Below are positions 46,575 through 58,769 of a stretch of DNA of 64,000 nucleotides, piece after piece. The position numbers and the translations under genes are program-made. The DNA comes from Siphonodentalium dalli (taxonomy: Eukaryota; Mollusca; Scaphopoda; Gadilida; Siphonodentaliidae): assembly GCA_032622095.1 (NCBI GenBank), contig CP136065.1, positions 96,231,343 through 96,295,342 on the forward strand, written 5' to 3'. The notes under the pieces were generated by a model that had not been told where the DNA came from, ran no database searches, and saw only the letters and a program-made list of their open reading frames with translations. Each line of letters starts with the position of its first letter. Position 1 is the first letter of the stretch.

Positions 46575-46672
46575 TTACGTTTAGCATGTCAAGCGTTTAG
46601 AGAACTTCGGTGGATTTTACGCTATACAAACCTATTATTTATTTATTTATTTATGTATTTATTTATCAAATA
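46575..46672 (+). repeat. SINE/LINE-type 3' tail with (TTTA)n
   Basis: AAGCGTTTAGAGAACTTCGG, then TTTTACGCTATACAAA, then ATTTATTTATTTATTTATG. It resembles the AGCGCTTT/GCTATACAAA tails of V-SINE- or L2-type elements (compare 30700-30760). The body upstream is too decayed to define. Confidence 0.5.
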
Positions 46673-48016
46673 AGTTTCGAGCATATGTGTTCGATGGATC
46701 TTAAAGCACTAATAAGTCATTAAAGGAAAAGATCCTGATGTCTCACATCTTATCTACATTAAATGGCCTATTTTTTGGGACAAGACGAGATTTGAGACAA
46801 ATCCGTTGATGTCCGGATCACGACTTTACAACAACACATATCATAATCACCGAAATTAATGCGATATATAGTGCATGTGAATAATTATTATCTTCTTAAA
46901 GCGGATCAAATTTAAGATTAAATACACATATTTGCCCCATTAAGAGTTGGTTGTGCAGTTAATTAACTCAAGCCAATTCGCGATTAAAACGTATATATAG
47001 CTCAATTGGTATACTGCATAGCGCAATAGTTCGTCCAGAGACGTCGATCGTTGTCATGTTTTGAGCTCACCGCACAAAGAAGGCGCTCGAAATTCTAGTG
47101 TATGTGTGACACTTTACATGTATATTGGTACGAATGGTGCTCACATTTTCTATATTGATAATATATTTCAGAGAAATTCTCCAATAGTATTTACCCTGGA
47201 GACAACCCCCGTAGTTGGGACTGCCATGATAACATGTTCGCGTTACGATAAGCTAATTTACCACTGAATATAAACCAGACACTTGTCCCTCATTTACATG
47301 CCGGTTTCTCATATTGAAACTGGGATTTTACTAAGGAGGATTATATGGGTTGCATGGAGAGCCTAATTGGATTTTATTTTTTCAAGCGCCCACAGTCATA
47401 CGCACACATAGAAAATGGATCCCATCTTAATCAATGGAAGTTAATGCAGTTGGTTCCAGATGGTACCATGGAGAACATACAAAAAACAAATCAATTGGTG
47501 TCGTTGACTTTTACTTCACAGTGAACGGTAATCGACGTTCACTCTCTTAATGAGTTGTTGGGTGTTGATGACTCTGCACACACGTGAGAAGTTATTTACA
47601 TATTCCCTTATCTCTCACTAGTGACGAATAGGCGCCTGCTTCCCGCCAACTTGTCATCGCGCCAACAAAATAACATTACATTGAATCAGGCGGATTAATA
47701 CTATTTTGTTAAGCCGCACATGACAACAATAGCAGACAATGCAAAATGGTTGCTTTGTTCATTAAAGTTAATTAATTGACCAACTTCGTTGCACTAATGG
47801 AAATAGACACAAAAACAAACAGGCAAATTGGGGGACTATATTTCCCGTCGGCAGCTCGAGCGCACAATTAATACTGACGTATACGGTAGTGAGGCGTCTC
47901 AGCCAACAATGGAAATGTGTGCATTTTTAAGCTTCTGTTTATAAATATGGATTTTGATCTATTAAAAGGACATTAAGCTCTAGCTTTTTCATGTGATACA
48001 CAATATCTTCAACTCG
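46673..48016. other. Nothing recognised
   Basis: No supportable feature. A 59-codon frame opens MGCMESLIGFYFFKRPQS at 47347 without other evidence. Confidence 0.35.
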
Positions 48017-48125
48017 TTATGTTGGGATATAAGATTGTGTGAAACTCGTTTGATTCACACGACTACGACTCGTTGTGAATCAATTTTATCAAACTCATTT
48101 AATAAAATCTTATATCCCAACATAA
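48017..48125. repeat. 109-bp imperfect palindrome
   Basis: Arms start TTATGTTGGGATATAAGATT and meet near ACGACTACGACTCGT. It resembles the palindromes at 16459-16600 and 17257-17402 in having GAATCA/ACTCG words at the centre. Confidence 0.75.
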
Positions 48126-48264
48126 ATCGTTGGAGATCCTCTATATTCTACACCAAAGTCAGTATCTATATGCTGAGGCGTTCGGTAAATGCAACCGAAA
48201 TCACATTGTTTTGCACCTTCATGCAGCGTCATGCAAACTTTGGGCCCGATCACTGCGAAAGCCA

Positions 48265-48733
48265 TATATGTGACCCGCCATATCAAATCCAGTCGGAAGT
48301 CGGGATTTTTTTTACCATGTGCCAATGCATTCTCTTATATATGCGATTCGACCATAGGTCGCCTCGCATATATAAGAGAATGCAATGGCCTAACAATTTT
48401 GTATCATGTTTTTTAAATAAATGTTTCTTACAATTTTTAGGACATAAAATAAAAAAAACATCCATTACCCTGCAGGGAGCCCCACAAATATATAGAAACA
48501 CATAGAAGAGTGTCGTCTGCTCATGTTTGTCTGGGGCTCTGTATGGGTGAAATTATAAAATTGTTAAAGAATACAAGAACAAATTATTAAAATTGTAAAA
48601 AATTGTTAGGCCAAGCATTCTCTTATATATGCGAGGCGACCTATGGTCGACTCGCATATATAAGAGAATGCATTGGCACAGGGTAAAAAAAATCACGACT
48701 TCCGACTGGATTTGATATGGCGGGTCACATATA
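48265..48733. mobile_element. MITE with TATATGTGACCCGCC ends and two 69-bp hairpins
   Basis: The inverted repeat TATATGTGACCCGCCATATC with AAATCCAGTCGGAAGTCG is almost exact at both ends. Inside, next to each end, is the same hairpin as in the TTAA-type elements (48321-48389 and 48610-48677, the second one base short), with TTGTTAGGCC on the inner side. No TTAA and no CCCTTT ends are present. Confidence 0.85.
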
Positions 48734-49889
48734 TATAATAAATGTATAGCATGATCAGCCAGCCCACCCATGTTGTATACAATTCATTTCAAGGTTCCGC
48801 CACAAAACCAACACAAACACTCTATACATAATATCGTTAAAGGGGTCATAAATCATTTTGGGTGCGTTGGATACCCAGCATTGGAAATAGGTATTTTTGC
48901 CAATTGTTTGGGGTACCCGTGCAGCTTGACCTTTGCGGTTTTATGTTATTACGTTATCGTAAATCATAAAGTGATCTGACTTAAAACATATTTTATTTGC
49001 AAAATATATAAAATGGGTTGGGGCACTAGTTTTTGCAACTTATGAAGCCCCTCTCCCAACACAATATAATAGCCCACATAATCAAAATGACGGCACAAAC
49101 GGATTTATACGGTGATAAGTTTTGAGAGATATAATGTGTACTGCCTTCCAGAGATGATCAGACTTGAGCCTGTTTCTTGACCGAGAGGAAATTTGTATTT
49201 AAAGAATGCCACTCTACATTATATGAACGTTTGGTGCGATTGAGAAGTGCTATAGTATATTGTCTATTCTTAGTATTTGTATGTTGGCGGTAAAATAAAA
49301 TGATAAACTTGACTTGTTTTCTATTTTGGTTTTTGTTGTGCTCTGGAAGACAGATAATACATCAGAATCAAATGTTTGAATCGGAGGTTTGTTCATTTGT
49401 GATGTATAACTGCCACATTTATCGCAATTTGATATTCCGGAAGCAATTTTAAGTATAGATTCGCAAGTAAAATAAATATTATCATTTAGGGTCGAAACAC
49501 TTAGTCACTGCAACATATTGCTGTGTGCCTGCATGATGGTAACAGTTTCATATTGTTTTGCTTATTTTGAGATTTTCGCGGGTTAGTTTATCAGAGAACA
49601 CGGAGCAGACTCTTTGGTACAATTGGCACATGAAGAAATAGCTATAGGCGTCTTCAGATCGATTTCCACAGGAAGCTGCGGGGTTGGCAGCGGTATAGAA
49701 TTGTTGAACATATCAGATTAGAGTTCACTGCAAACAATACGCATGCGACAATGAAATATGTTGTATTTTCGGCGTTCAGCGTAGAACGGGCGTGGGATCT
49801 ATTTGGTACAAGTTGGTTTTAAAGGTAGAAAATTGATCAGCGTCAGTGATTAATTTGGGAAGCTTATTCCATTCTATGATCATCGCTGG
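48734..49889. other. Nothing recognised
   Basis: AT-rich flank without a supportable gene or repeat. Confidence 0.35.
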
Positions 49890-50305
49890 AAAAAATATTG
49901 GGGGGGGGGGGGTATATTGGCTAGATAAGAGGGGGATAAATTATTGATTATTTTATAGAGTGCCTGCAATTTAAGTAGTTGACGTCATTTATTGAGTGAG
50001 GGCCATCCATCTTCCTGAATACCGTGTCGTCCGAAGCAGAACGGTTGATATCGCTACATGACTATCCGGCCAGCGTCGATATGAATCCAGTCAAGCTTCT
50101 CTAACATATATTTCGAAGCATTGTCCCAGACGGCATCTCAATAATAAGATGGGGGTAAAATACATGATTTGTAAATAAGTTCAATCGTTTTCCTGTCAAG
50201 TTGATATTTAATCCATCGGAGTTGATATATAGGTACGACGCAATTCTTTTGACAGAGCCTTCAATATACATGTGCGTTCCATTTGAGATTTGAAGTTCCA
50301 TTTGA
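49890..50305 (-). pseudogene. LINE reverse transcriptase fragment (C-terminal part)
   Basis: The minus strand gives, in shifting frames, WNAHVYIEGSVKRIASYLYI, LNINLTGKRLN, ILPHLIIE-like, EKLDWIHIDAGRIVM, GWPSLN and LQALYKIINNLSPSYLANI. This order matches the region after the catalytic domain of Jockey/CR1-like elements (..R...L..LYKIINNLAP.YL). At least three frameshifts; a run of 13 G interrupts near 49900. Confidence 0.75.
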
Positions 50306-50466
50306 GATTTGAAAAAGTTATATATTTAAGAAATAACTCTTGTTTCGATTAAGGTTATGCAGTTATACAATGGTTATAACTGAAAACTTTGAAGATAAAT
50401 TATATAACGCGCGTAGCGCAGTTATAGAAAATTCATTTTGGTAGGAATTGTTGTGTTTTTTTCTTC

Positions 50467-51118
50467 TTGAAAGCATGCAGTACATTTTGGATTAAGTGTG
50501 ACAAATTGCACCGACTGTTTTTTTTAACAACAAATGAGGTGAACTCAGTCATGCATGCGATGATTATAAGCCCGTCGAGTGATACAAGAACAGGAGGGTT
50601 CGACGTGAGTTTTTTGGTAACGGATAACGGAGAGATATACCTTCTTATATATGACCTGTTTATCAGCGTTCATGACTGTATCTTCTCTGATAAAATAAAG
50701 TTAAGTACTCTAGCTTTTCAACGAATCGTCCTGTTGGAAGATGACTCTAAATGTCTATGGAAGGTTTAGTGTTTTTAAAAAAAATAGCATGGCTACCAAT
50801 GCGCAGCTAAGCAACCTCTGCGCCAACTTAATTAAAGACGAAATACAAGAGGCCACAACAGTGAGCACTCATTACCAAAGGGGCCCAATTAATCCACCCA
50901 TTATCCATTGGATCGCAACAAATTCCCGATTGTTGGGTTTCCTGAGATTCGAATTACATGCGAGAACATTAAATACAAATTAAATGTTGCGCTGCTTGTT
51001 TAGTTCTGAGATGGGTGTTAAAGATGTCATGTCCAATTTGATGCGAAATAATTTAGAATTTCCTAAGCCAAAGTTTTGCTTAACAGGCAAACGAAAAATA
51101 CTTGCAATCACCATTATT
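50467..51118 (+). other. Run of consecutive open frames, unassigned
   Basis: Three plus-strand frames follow each other: 50467-50769, 50741-50983 overlapping it by 29 nt, and one starting at 50984 directly after the previous stop, which runs into the 44-bp array. None has a motif I recognise. The first has hydrophobic, acidic segments (GFDVSFLVTDNGEIYLLIYD). Chance is the default explanation. Confidence 0.25.
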
Positions 51119-52312
51119 GATATCACACAGGCATCACGGAATTCCATTCATTCATACCAAACAGTCATAACGGAAATCAACAAAATCACCATCATTCATA
51201 TCACACAGGCATCACATAAATCCGCAAAATCACCATCATTCATTTCACACAGGCATCACGGAAATCAACAAAATCACCATCATTCTTATCACAGAGGCAT
51301 CACCGAAATCAACAAAATCACCATCATTCATATCACACAGGCATCACGGAAATCCACAAAATAACCATCATTCATATCACACAGGCATCACGGAAATCCA
51401 CAAAATCATCATTCATATCACACAGGCATCACTGAAATCCATTGATGAAATAAAGGCATCACGGAAATCCACAAAATCCACACAGGCATCACGGAAATCC
51501 ACAAAATCATCATTCATATCACACAGGCATCACGGAAATCCACAAAATCACCATCATTCATATCACACAGGCATCACGGAAATCCACAAAATCATCATTC
51601 ATATCACACAGGCATCACGGAAATCCACAAAATCACCATCATTCATATAACACAGGCATCACGGAAATCCGCAAAATCATCATCATTTATATCACACAGG
51701 CATCACGGAAATCCACAAAATCATCATTCATATCACACAGGCATCACGGAAATCCATTGATGAAATAAAGGCATCACGGAAATCCACAAAATCCACACAG
51801 GCATCACGGAAATCCACAAAATCATCATTCATATCACACAGGCATCACGGAAATCCACAAAATCACCATCCTTCATATCACACAGGCATCGTGGAAATCC
51901 ACAAAATAACCATCATTCATATCACACAGGCATCACGGAAATCCACGAAATCACCATCATTCACATCACACAGGTATCATGGAAATCAACAAAATCACCA
52001 TCATTCATGCCACACAGGCATCACGGAAATCAACAAAATCACCATCATTCATGTCACACAGGCATCACGGAAATCCACAAAATCACCATCATTCATATCA
52101 CACTGGCATCACGGAAATCCACAAAATAACCATCATTCATATCACACAGGCATCATGGAAATCCACAAAATCACCACCATTCATGTCACACAGGCATCAC
52201 GGAAATCAACAAAATCACCATCATTGATATCACGCAGACATCACGGAAATCCACAAAATCATTGATATCACACAGGCATCACCGAAATCCGCAAAATCAT
52301 TCATATCACAAG
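51119..52312. repeat. 44-bp tandem array (~28 units)
   Basis: The unit is CATATCACACAGGCATCACG, GAAATCCACAAAATCACCAT, CATT, with shorter 41- and 31-nt forms and a 5-nt ATTGATGAAATAAAG variant block found twice (51441, 51754), which marks a higher-order duplication. Not CRISPR: no unique spacers. Confidence 0.92.
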
Positions 52313-52787
52313 AATAATGTTTGTTCGAAAATAAGAAATACCATGGTGGCTGTTATTTGATATTGTAATACGACCTTGCCTAAACCTGCATAAAAGGCTC
52401 GTTCTGATTGATCAGCATAGCATGTGTTGCCATGGCTATTACTGTTTGGTCAGGTTGGTGGGAAATTCTTTCACGCATATCAAAACTGTGTTATTACAAT
52501 TTCGACGAAAACATACAGCCGAATTACAACATAAATAAATCATCCAGAATAAAATAGTAAAAATTTACAGTTGTGTGTAGTTCAATTGTTGTGTTCTCTC
52601 AAATGGTACTGGCAACATGCATTGTTGGAACATACGTTAATTTTAATTTATTTCTACATTCTTCCAGTGGAAATAATGTCTGGATACCAACGTATCGGTT
52701 TTTTGTTAAACTAAGATCACAGTGACTGTGTTATGTACTCTAATGGACATAATTATGACTGAGGCATCCGGCGTTAAATATATAGCT

Positions 52788-53255
52788 AATGGATCTAAAT
52801 TAATACATATGAAGTCTTGAAAGCGCTAAAAATATTCTAATCATGTTTAGTTGTCGCGTCTGTGGGAAGGCGGAGATTCCACCGGGCCAAGGTTGAACGC
52901 ACAATTCCACATACATGCACTATTGGACAGATCGACTCAATGACACACTGTATATAGCACATAACCCGTCGGATTTGTCACGCGACAATATCATCAGTAA
53001 ATTCCTCAGAATCCGTCATTATATATATATAGGTACTCATCTAAATTAATATATGAAGTCTTGTAAGTGCTAAAAAATTATAATCAAGTTTAGTTGTCGC
53101 GGCTTCGGGAAGCCAGAGATTCTACCGGGCCAAGGTTGGACGGCAAAACTGACAATTTCACGTACAATATAGTACTGATCAACTCGATGACATACTGTGG
53201 CATATCCATGATATAATCTGCCCGATTTGGCACGTGATAAAACCATTAGTATATT
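52788..53255. repeat. Tandem duplication of ~245 bp
   Basis: Two diverged copies start CTAAATTAATA(C/T)ATATGAAGTC and share GTTTAGTTGTCGCG, GAGATTC(C/T)ACCGGGCCAAG, CTCAATGACA/CTCGATGACA and a CACG(C/T)GA end. No coding content. Confidence 0.75.
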
Positions 53256-53604
53256 TCGTACGCCAGTAACATCTTACAGTCATGTAATAGGTCTTCCAAT
53301 ACCCGAGAAGAACTACCATGCAGATATCGACTTACAACAGAGTATGTTTTAACACGTTTTTGACGTTTTGTTTTTTTGCGTCGCGGTCAAACGTCACTTT
53401 TTATAATAAAGATCCTTTACGCTTTCATTGCCCAATATCGATACACATTAAAAGATCCACTTTCCGGGGTAATTTTCAGCATACCAAACAAATGGAAAAA
53501 AAAAATTGCTATCACCAGACGACAGCCAGACAAAATTATAACACAATGTCTGTTTGTTGCATTTCAAGTAGTCTTGAGATCAACCGGTTCTATACTGAAT
53601 TGAT

Positions 53605-53985
53605 TTCCCAATTCTGTTATAAAAGTCAACATTGGAATGGCCTATTGGTCATTTGGGGGATGTTAAGGTTATAAAAGCAGACGGCAGACACAGGGATATA
53701 ACAGAGGTATATACATATTCATTGGAGCATGGTCTTTCACCCAAGTGTAAAACGTACAACCCGTGATATGCATAGCTGCCGAAACGAAGATAAAACCACT
53801 ATAAGCCAATTAACACGCCGGGACAGATCTAGTTTGAACAACTTTCTTTAACCCTTTCTATGTTAATTGGATTCTCCCACCCAGTTAAAAAGTATACATT
53901 GGAATGGTATATTATTCAACTGGGATGTTAAGGATATATGAGCAGACGACAGCCAGACGAAATAATAATACTAGATCAAAGTTGA
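53605..53985. mobile_element. Family D fragments (two partial copies)
   Basis: 53610-53690 has AACATTGGAATGGCCTATT, GGGGGATGTTAAGG and AGCAGACGGCAGACA; 53848-53985 starts TTAACCCTTTCTATGTTAAT and has GTATACATTGGAATGG, CAACTGGGATGTTAAGG. Neither right end is nearby. Confidence 0.65.
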
Positions 53986-54394
53986 TATTCATTGATGGGA
54001 AATATTTAGATATTTGACACCTTTCCCATAATGCACTATGCTACTGATAAGAATTGCGAATACCTGATAGCAGTCGTATATTTTTTCGGACAGTCCAAAA
54101 GAACGTTTCGTAGAATTGACAACTACGAATCTGTTTATGAGAAAATAGTGAAGTTCAAACTTCTTGCCAATCACAGTAAAGTGATGATATAGTCTCGTAA
54201 TTATTTTGTACTAAATTATGTTGTTATCAGATCATAGTCAGTGGCAGGTTCGATGATTGCATGAGTGCACCATCATGCATGCACGATTGGCTCGAAACCA
54301 TAATCGTAGCAAAGCGATAGAAATAAAACACATTGTAGTGACGTAAATGCAGTACCACATTCGTACTTCTTGTCAGTAGTGGTTCATTATACGA

Positions 54395-54470
54395 AAGGTG
54401 TCCAATAAGTTCAACAAACGGTCGTTTGTTGAACTTATTATCTGAACATTGCCCCAATTATAGTATTTAG
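54395..54470. mobile_element. Family D fragment with a perfect small palindrome
   Basis: AATAAGTTCAACAAACGG and its exact complement, followed by ATTATCTGAACATT, correspond to the centre of family D copies (compare 5650-5690). Confidence 0.6.
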
Positions 54471-54479
54471 ATTTAGGTA

Positions 54480-55093
54480 GCAATTCACAATTTCCAGCAA
54501 TTTTGGCCAACATGGGAGGCGGTACTGTACTTCAATTCTATGCTGAGCCATTATCTTTGGCATATATGTCCCATCAAGCATGTTTTTCTTTCGACATACA
54601 TTATAGGTTTAATCAAATCTCTGTAATTTAGCTTGTCGCTGAGTTATGCCCCATGGTTTACACACACAACACGTTTAATTTTACCCATGTTTGGAATCAA
54701 TTGAACATTTTGAAGAAAAAAAAACAGACCATGCCAGAGCGAATATCAGTAAGTAAGCTTCCATGCGATTTCAACTTAATTTTTTTTAAGCGCAGATGAC
54801 AGAATTAAGTGGAGAGAAATCGGGCTATTTTCCTGTAGCCAATAACACAGAGTTGGCCTTCACTGAATACGAAAATCGTGTTACGTATCCAACATTTTCA
54901 CTTATTTGTGAACTTTCCCAGTTTTGTAAAATAAATAAACCTTCAAACCAGTAATGATACATATAACACAGGCTACACTGAATGGCTGATATGCCCCAAG
55001 ATACTTATTTTTCTATTTTAAAGACACCCTACAACCCGATAAATCGTGTAATGCTACCTTAGTATAGAAAGAGCTAGGCTTATTACGGTACGC
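54480..55093. other. Nothing recognised
   Basis: No supportable feature. Confidence 0.35.
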
Positions 55094-55589
55094 GTGTAAA
55101 TTGCCGTAACATATATTACATGGGGATTGTATTGTTGCGTGCTCGGTGTTGTGATTCGGTTCCGTGTAAATTACCGTAACATATATTACATGGGGATTGT
55201 ATTGTTGCGTGCTCGGTGTTGTGATTCGGTTCCGTGTAAATTACCGTAACATATATTGCATGGGGATTGTACATATTGTTGCGTGCTCGGTGTTGTGATT
55301 CGGTTCCGTGTAAATTACCGTAACATATATTACATTGGGATTGTATTGTTGCGTGCTCGGTGTTGTGATTCGGTTCCGTGTAAAGTACCGTAACATATAT
55401 TACATGGGAATTGTATTGTTGTGTGCTCGGTGTTGTGATTCGGTTCCGTGTAAATTACCGTAACATATATTACATGGGGATTGTATTGTTGCGTGCTCGG
55501 TGTTGTGATTCGGTTCCGTGTAAATTACCGTAACATATATTACATGGGAATTGTATTGTTGCGTGCTCGGTGTTGTGATTCGGTTCCGA
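55094..55589. repeat. 70-bp tandem array (~7 units)
   Basis: The unit is GTGTAAATTACCGTAACATA, TATTACATGGGGATTGTATT, GTTGCGTGCTCGGTGTTGTG, ATTCGGTTCC. Units are 97% alike or better by eye; one has a 4-nt ACAT insertion. The near identity points to recent expansion. Confidence 0.92.
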
Positions 55590-56048
55590 ACGACATCCCG
55601 CAGATGGTTCATTAAATAATTTGATGGCTGCAACGTTATTCGATATCAGACCATTAACTCGACATCAGCATAAGTCACGCCACTTCTTATTACTGTATAT
55701 ATATACCTGCTGGGTAATACCACGCTTAATTAAGTCTGAACGAGCAATTTGCACTGGCTTGTGTTCGTTTTGGTGATTATATTTTAGTATATCGTGCGGC
55801 CGAATCCGGTCTGATAAGAGAGATTACTTCTACTCACGCCACCATCAGTGCATCTCATGACCAGTCGCCACCTAGCTCTATTGTCCACTAGCCATCATAT
55901 TATTTTATATATTAGGTGTTTGTGGATTGACCTGAGATGATTTGAAAGGACCGGAGGCTCCTACAACCCACTTTGAATTTTCTTTCCGGGTTTTGTTTCA
56001 TGATGATGAAATACAAATAAACAAGAACAATATACAATGTCAATATAT

Positions 56049-56174
56049 CTCTCTCTCTCTCGCTCTCGCTCTCGCTCTCGCTCCCTCGCTCTCGCGCTCT
56101 CTCTCTCGCTCTCGCTCCCGCTCTCGCTCTCGCTCGCTCTCTCTCTCGCGCTCTCTTTCTCTCTCGCTGTCTTC
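56049..56174. repeat. (CTCTCG)n microsatellite
   Basis: About 125 bp of CT and CTCTCG/CTCGCT units. It produces meaningless Ser/Arg-rich frames on both strands. Confidence 0.9.
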
Positions 56175-56302
56175 TTAGTCTTTCTTCTGGTTTTGATCGT
56201 ATAGTGTTGACGTTGATGGTAGGGAGATGGTGGCTGCATGCTGAATTTTGTACTCTCTTTTTTGTTTCTGGATTTGATCACTGAATCTTTGGGTATCACC
56301 CC

Positions 56303-56735
56303 TCAGCTCGATGCAGTTCTATTCTGGTTCTTGACACTGTATACTGCTACGATCTCCGCCGCACCTGGTGTTGTTATTGTTGTTGGTGGTAATGGCAAAC
56401 GCCAGGATGTGACGGTATTCCGGCTCTGTGGCGTGAATGCAGATTCTGCCTCTATCACCAACTCTTCTGCAGCTGTATGGATGTCTTCAGTCGGCTCCTG
56501 CGGAGGTGGTCTAGCAGTGGACACGACAGTGAAAGGGTGGCCCCGTCCGGTGGCTGTGTGAGAAGAGGGATCTGGACGTCTATCAGATCGCACCTGTCGC
56601 CACCTGAAAATCCATGCTGCATACATGCGACGGTGTGAAGAGGTCTTCCTCCTCTTTCCGGCCGCAGCTGTATCCCTGCTATCATTTGTCCCATGGGCTT
56701 GGGACGGTACCAGGATAAATACACGTGGCTTCCCT
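56303..56735 (-). other. GC-rich open stretch, possible exon
   Basis: The minus strand is open for about 144 codons after a TAA at 56736, with an AG possible acceptor (GTGCTAAG). It includes DTAAAGKRRKTSSHRR and a Pro/Thr-rich part, and ends at 56303. GC content is clearly above the surroundings. The plus strand is also open over 324 nt here, so openness alone is weak evidence. No domain recognised. Confidence 0.25.
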
Positions 56736-56979
56736 TAGCACATCACATATCGAGCTCATAAACCTTATGCAGACACATTTCCCAGGCTTCGAAAGCATGA
56801 CCCAAAAACTGAACAGCTTGTCAAAATGATATCCAACAATATTTCAAATACATGCACTTCAATTTGTCATATGATCCGAAGATTATTTTCCACACGCGAC
56901 GAGCATCGTAAGTAAATCAATGAATAAATACAGACGAGACGATCCAATGCACATATAGTTTTCTGAGGTTATACATTAC

Positions 56980-57096
56980 CTTCTATTAATATAATTTATT
57001 ATTATATTGTTCATTATACAATGTACATTTATATGTTATTATGTATACATACTGTCCTTATAAGGATGTTTAAACTTATCTTATCTTATCTGGATC
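56980..57096. repeat. AT-rich stretch with TTATC repeats, probable LINE tail
   Basis: AATTTATTATTATATTG then ACTTATCTTATCTTATC. Related GATAG/TTATC words occur at 61133-61158 and near 40975, as expected of a retrotransposon 3' end. Confidence 0.4.
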
Positions 57097-57424
57097 GCCC
57101 AGCTAAGGATATCCACCTCGAGCAAACGATATAAAGCTTCGACAACCGCGGCGGGGATTACAGACGAATCTATAATCCGTTGCGGAATCTGTCAATCACT
57201 GGGACGGCTGTTTTCTGGAGTGATCCAGAAATCGACCGCACAACTCATCGGCTCTCGGACTGAATGTCCGAATATTTACCGACTGGGTTTATTTTATACC
57301 AAGCGGTTTATGCCAGCCAATACGCCAAGGATTGTATATGAAACAATATCGGGGTTCACAATTATATGGCGAGTGGTATTCAATCTAAGTAACAGGTGCC
57401 AAGCGATGTTAGAATTTGTATTTA

Positions 57425-57655
57425 ATTATGAGTTTCCAGATTGATTGATTGGGGTTTAATGTCGCTGATAATGTCGTTAACCATGTGCGGCAAACCACCG
57501 ACCATCGGCGAGTAACTAGCAACTCCACCAGATAACGATTTCTAATAGTTACACATGGAAACATGTGGATTTGAACCCTCATCGCCAGCGCTGGAGGCGA
57601 AACGGCTTGGAGTTGTACCCCTAACCGATTGAGCCATGCACTGAGGCCTCGAGAT
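57425..57655 (-). repeat. tRNA-derived SINE
   Basis: On the minus strand the head has an A-box-like TGGCTCAATCGGTTAGG and a B box GGGTTCAAATCC with tRNA-like spacing. The body has GTTACTCGCCGATGGTCGGT and the tail ATTAAACCCCAATCAATCAA. The acceptor-stem pairing of a real tRNA is not present. Confidence 0.8.
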
Positions 57656-57828
57656 TCCAGACTTAATCGAAGAGGGCGATTATATTGACTAAATAACGGA
57701 GATATTCAGAAATTTAAAAAATAAACATTTTAAGGAGCGCCTTTAGAGCGTTTTTAAACCGAAAAATGGATTATAAAGAGCGTGTTTTAACCGAAGAAGT
57801 TATTTTAGAGAGCGTGCGTACTAGGTGT

Positions 57829-57992
57829 TTATGCTGGCCAGGTTTAATGTGTTGAGCCAGGGTATTTGTGGTGCGTATTAGGTGTTTATGATAGTCAGGT
57901 GCAATGTGTTGAGCCAGGGTATTTGTGGGGGGCATTAGGTGTTTATGCTGGTCAGGTTCACTATGTTGAACCAGGGTATTTACGGTCATCGA
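57829..57992. repeat. 54-bp tandem repeat, three units
   Basis: Units contain TTAGGTGTTTATG, GGTCAGGT and TGTTGAGCCAGGGTATTTG. The 54-nt length keeps a minus-strand frame open with an 18-residue repeat (TNTLAQHIAPDYHKHLIR-like) inside a 118-codon frame (57771-58127). Confidence 0.8.
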
Positions 57993-58769
57993 TCGGATAA
58001 ACATCGCCGCGGTATATAGGATTTTTATCAAGCGTGATTTGACGACGACAATCGATTGACCGCTATATCGTTGATTGCTGGTTACAAAAAAAATAAACTC
58101 GGGCATAGGGCATCGAGAGTAGTACATGCTTGGCTGCCTCGGCTTCGATATATGTATGTCACATTCTCCCAGATAAACGAGCTATGTCACCTATTCGACA
58201 AGCGGGTATTGCATCACCCAGAGACGAGGAGCCCGACCGACCTTAAGTCAACCGGACGGCATTGCTCCCTCTCCTATCAGTTGAGCCCGTAGTATATATA
58301 TATATACATGTAAGCCCGGCATCGGACGACAACAGGAGTCTATAAAAACACTAACTATTGGGTCACTAGGCCATATGTACATTATTAAAATAAGTATATA
58401 TACATATAAAATAAGCTGGACTACTTCCGGACCTTGGTTCACGTCGCGGTGACACGCACCAATACACAATATGCAAAACATATTGTGTATGGGTATATAT
58501 CAATATACATACAAACTTTATACGAACGCTCTTCATCGACATCACAACAGTATAAAAGTGGGCTATATGAGAGGGCGCCAACCCTTTCCTCCTGGACACA
58601 TCCCAAAATTCCTAATCAGCATAAATGGTTGGTTTATTTCAAGTGTGAGCAACAGAGAGCAGGCTCAAGCTCGTGTCTATACAAAGAGGGCATCAATGTC
58701 ACGCCACTAACCTACATGTACCATGCATTGCATATAATGTGCTACATCCAGGTTCTCCTTTCATTGAAT

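Noticed and set aside
47993-48505. 170-codon open frame on the plus strand, the longest in the window
   Set aside because: It runs through a simple palindrome and into a MITE with the 69-bp hairpin; the frame is a by-product of repeats.
53318-53674. 118-codon open frame on the plus strand
   Set aside because: Its 3' part overlaps a family D fragment and the rest lacks motifs.
43803-55589. CRISPR-like regular repeats (48, 44 and 70 bp arrays)
   Set aside because: The units follow each other directly without unique spacers, and the DNA is animal nuclear.
55942-56299. Ser/Leu- and Arg/Glu-rich frames on both strands
   Set aside because: Products of the CTCTCG microsatellite.
57560-57655. tRNA gene
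   Set aside because: A and B boxes are present but no cloverleaf; the body and AATCAATC tail make it a SINE.
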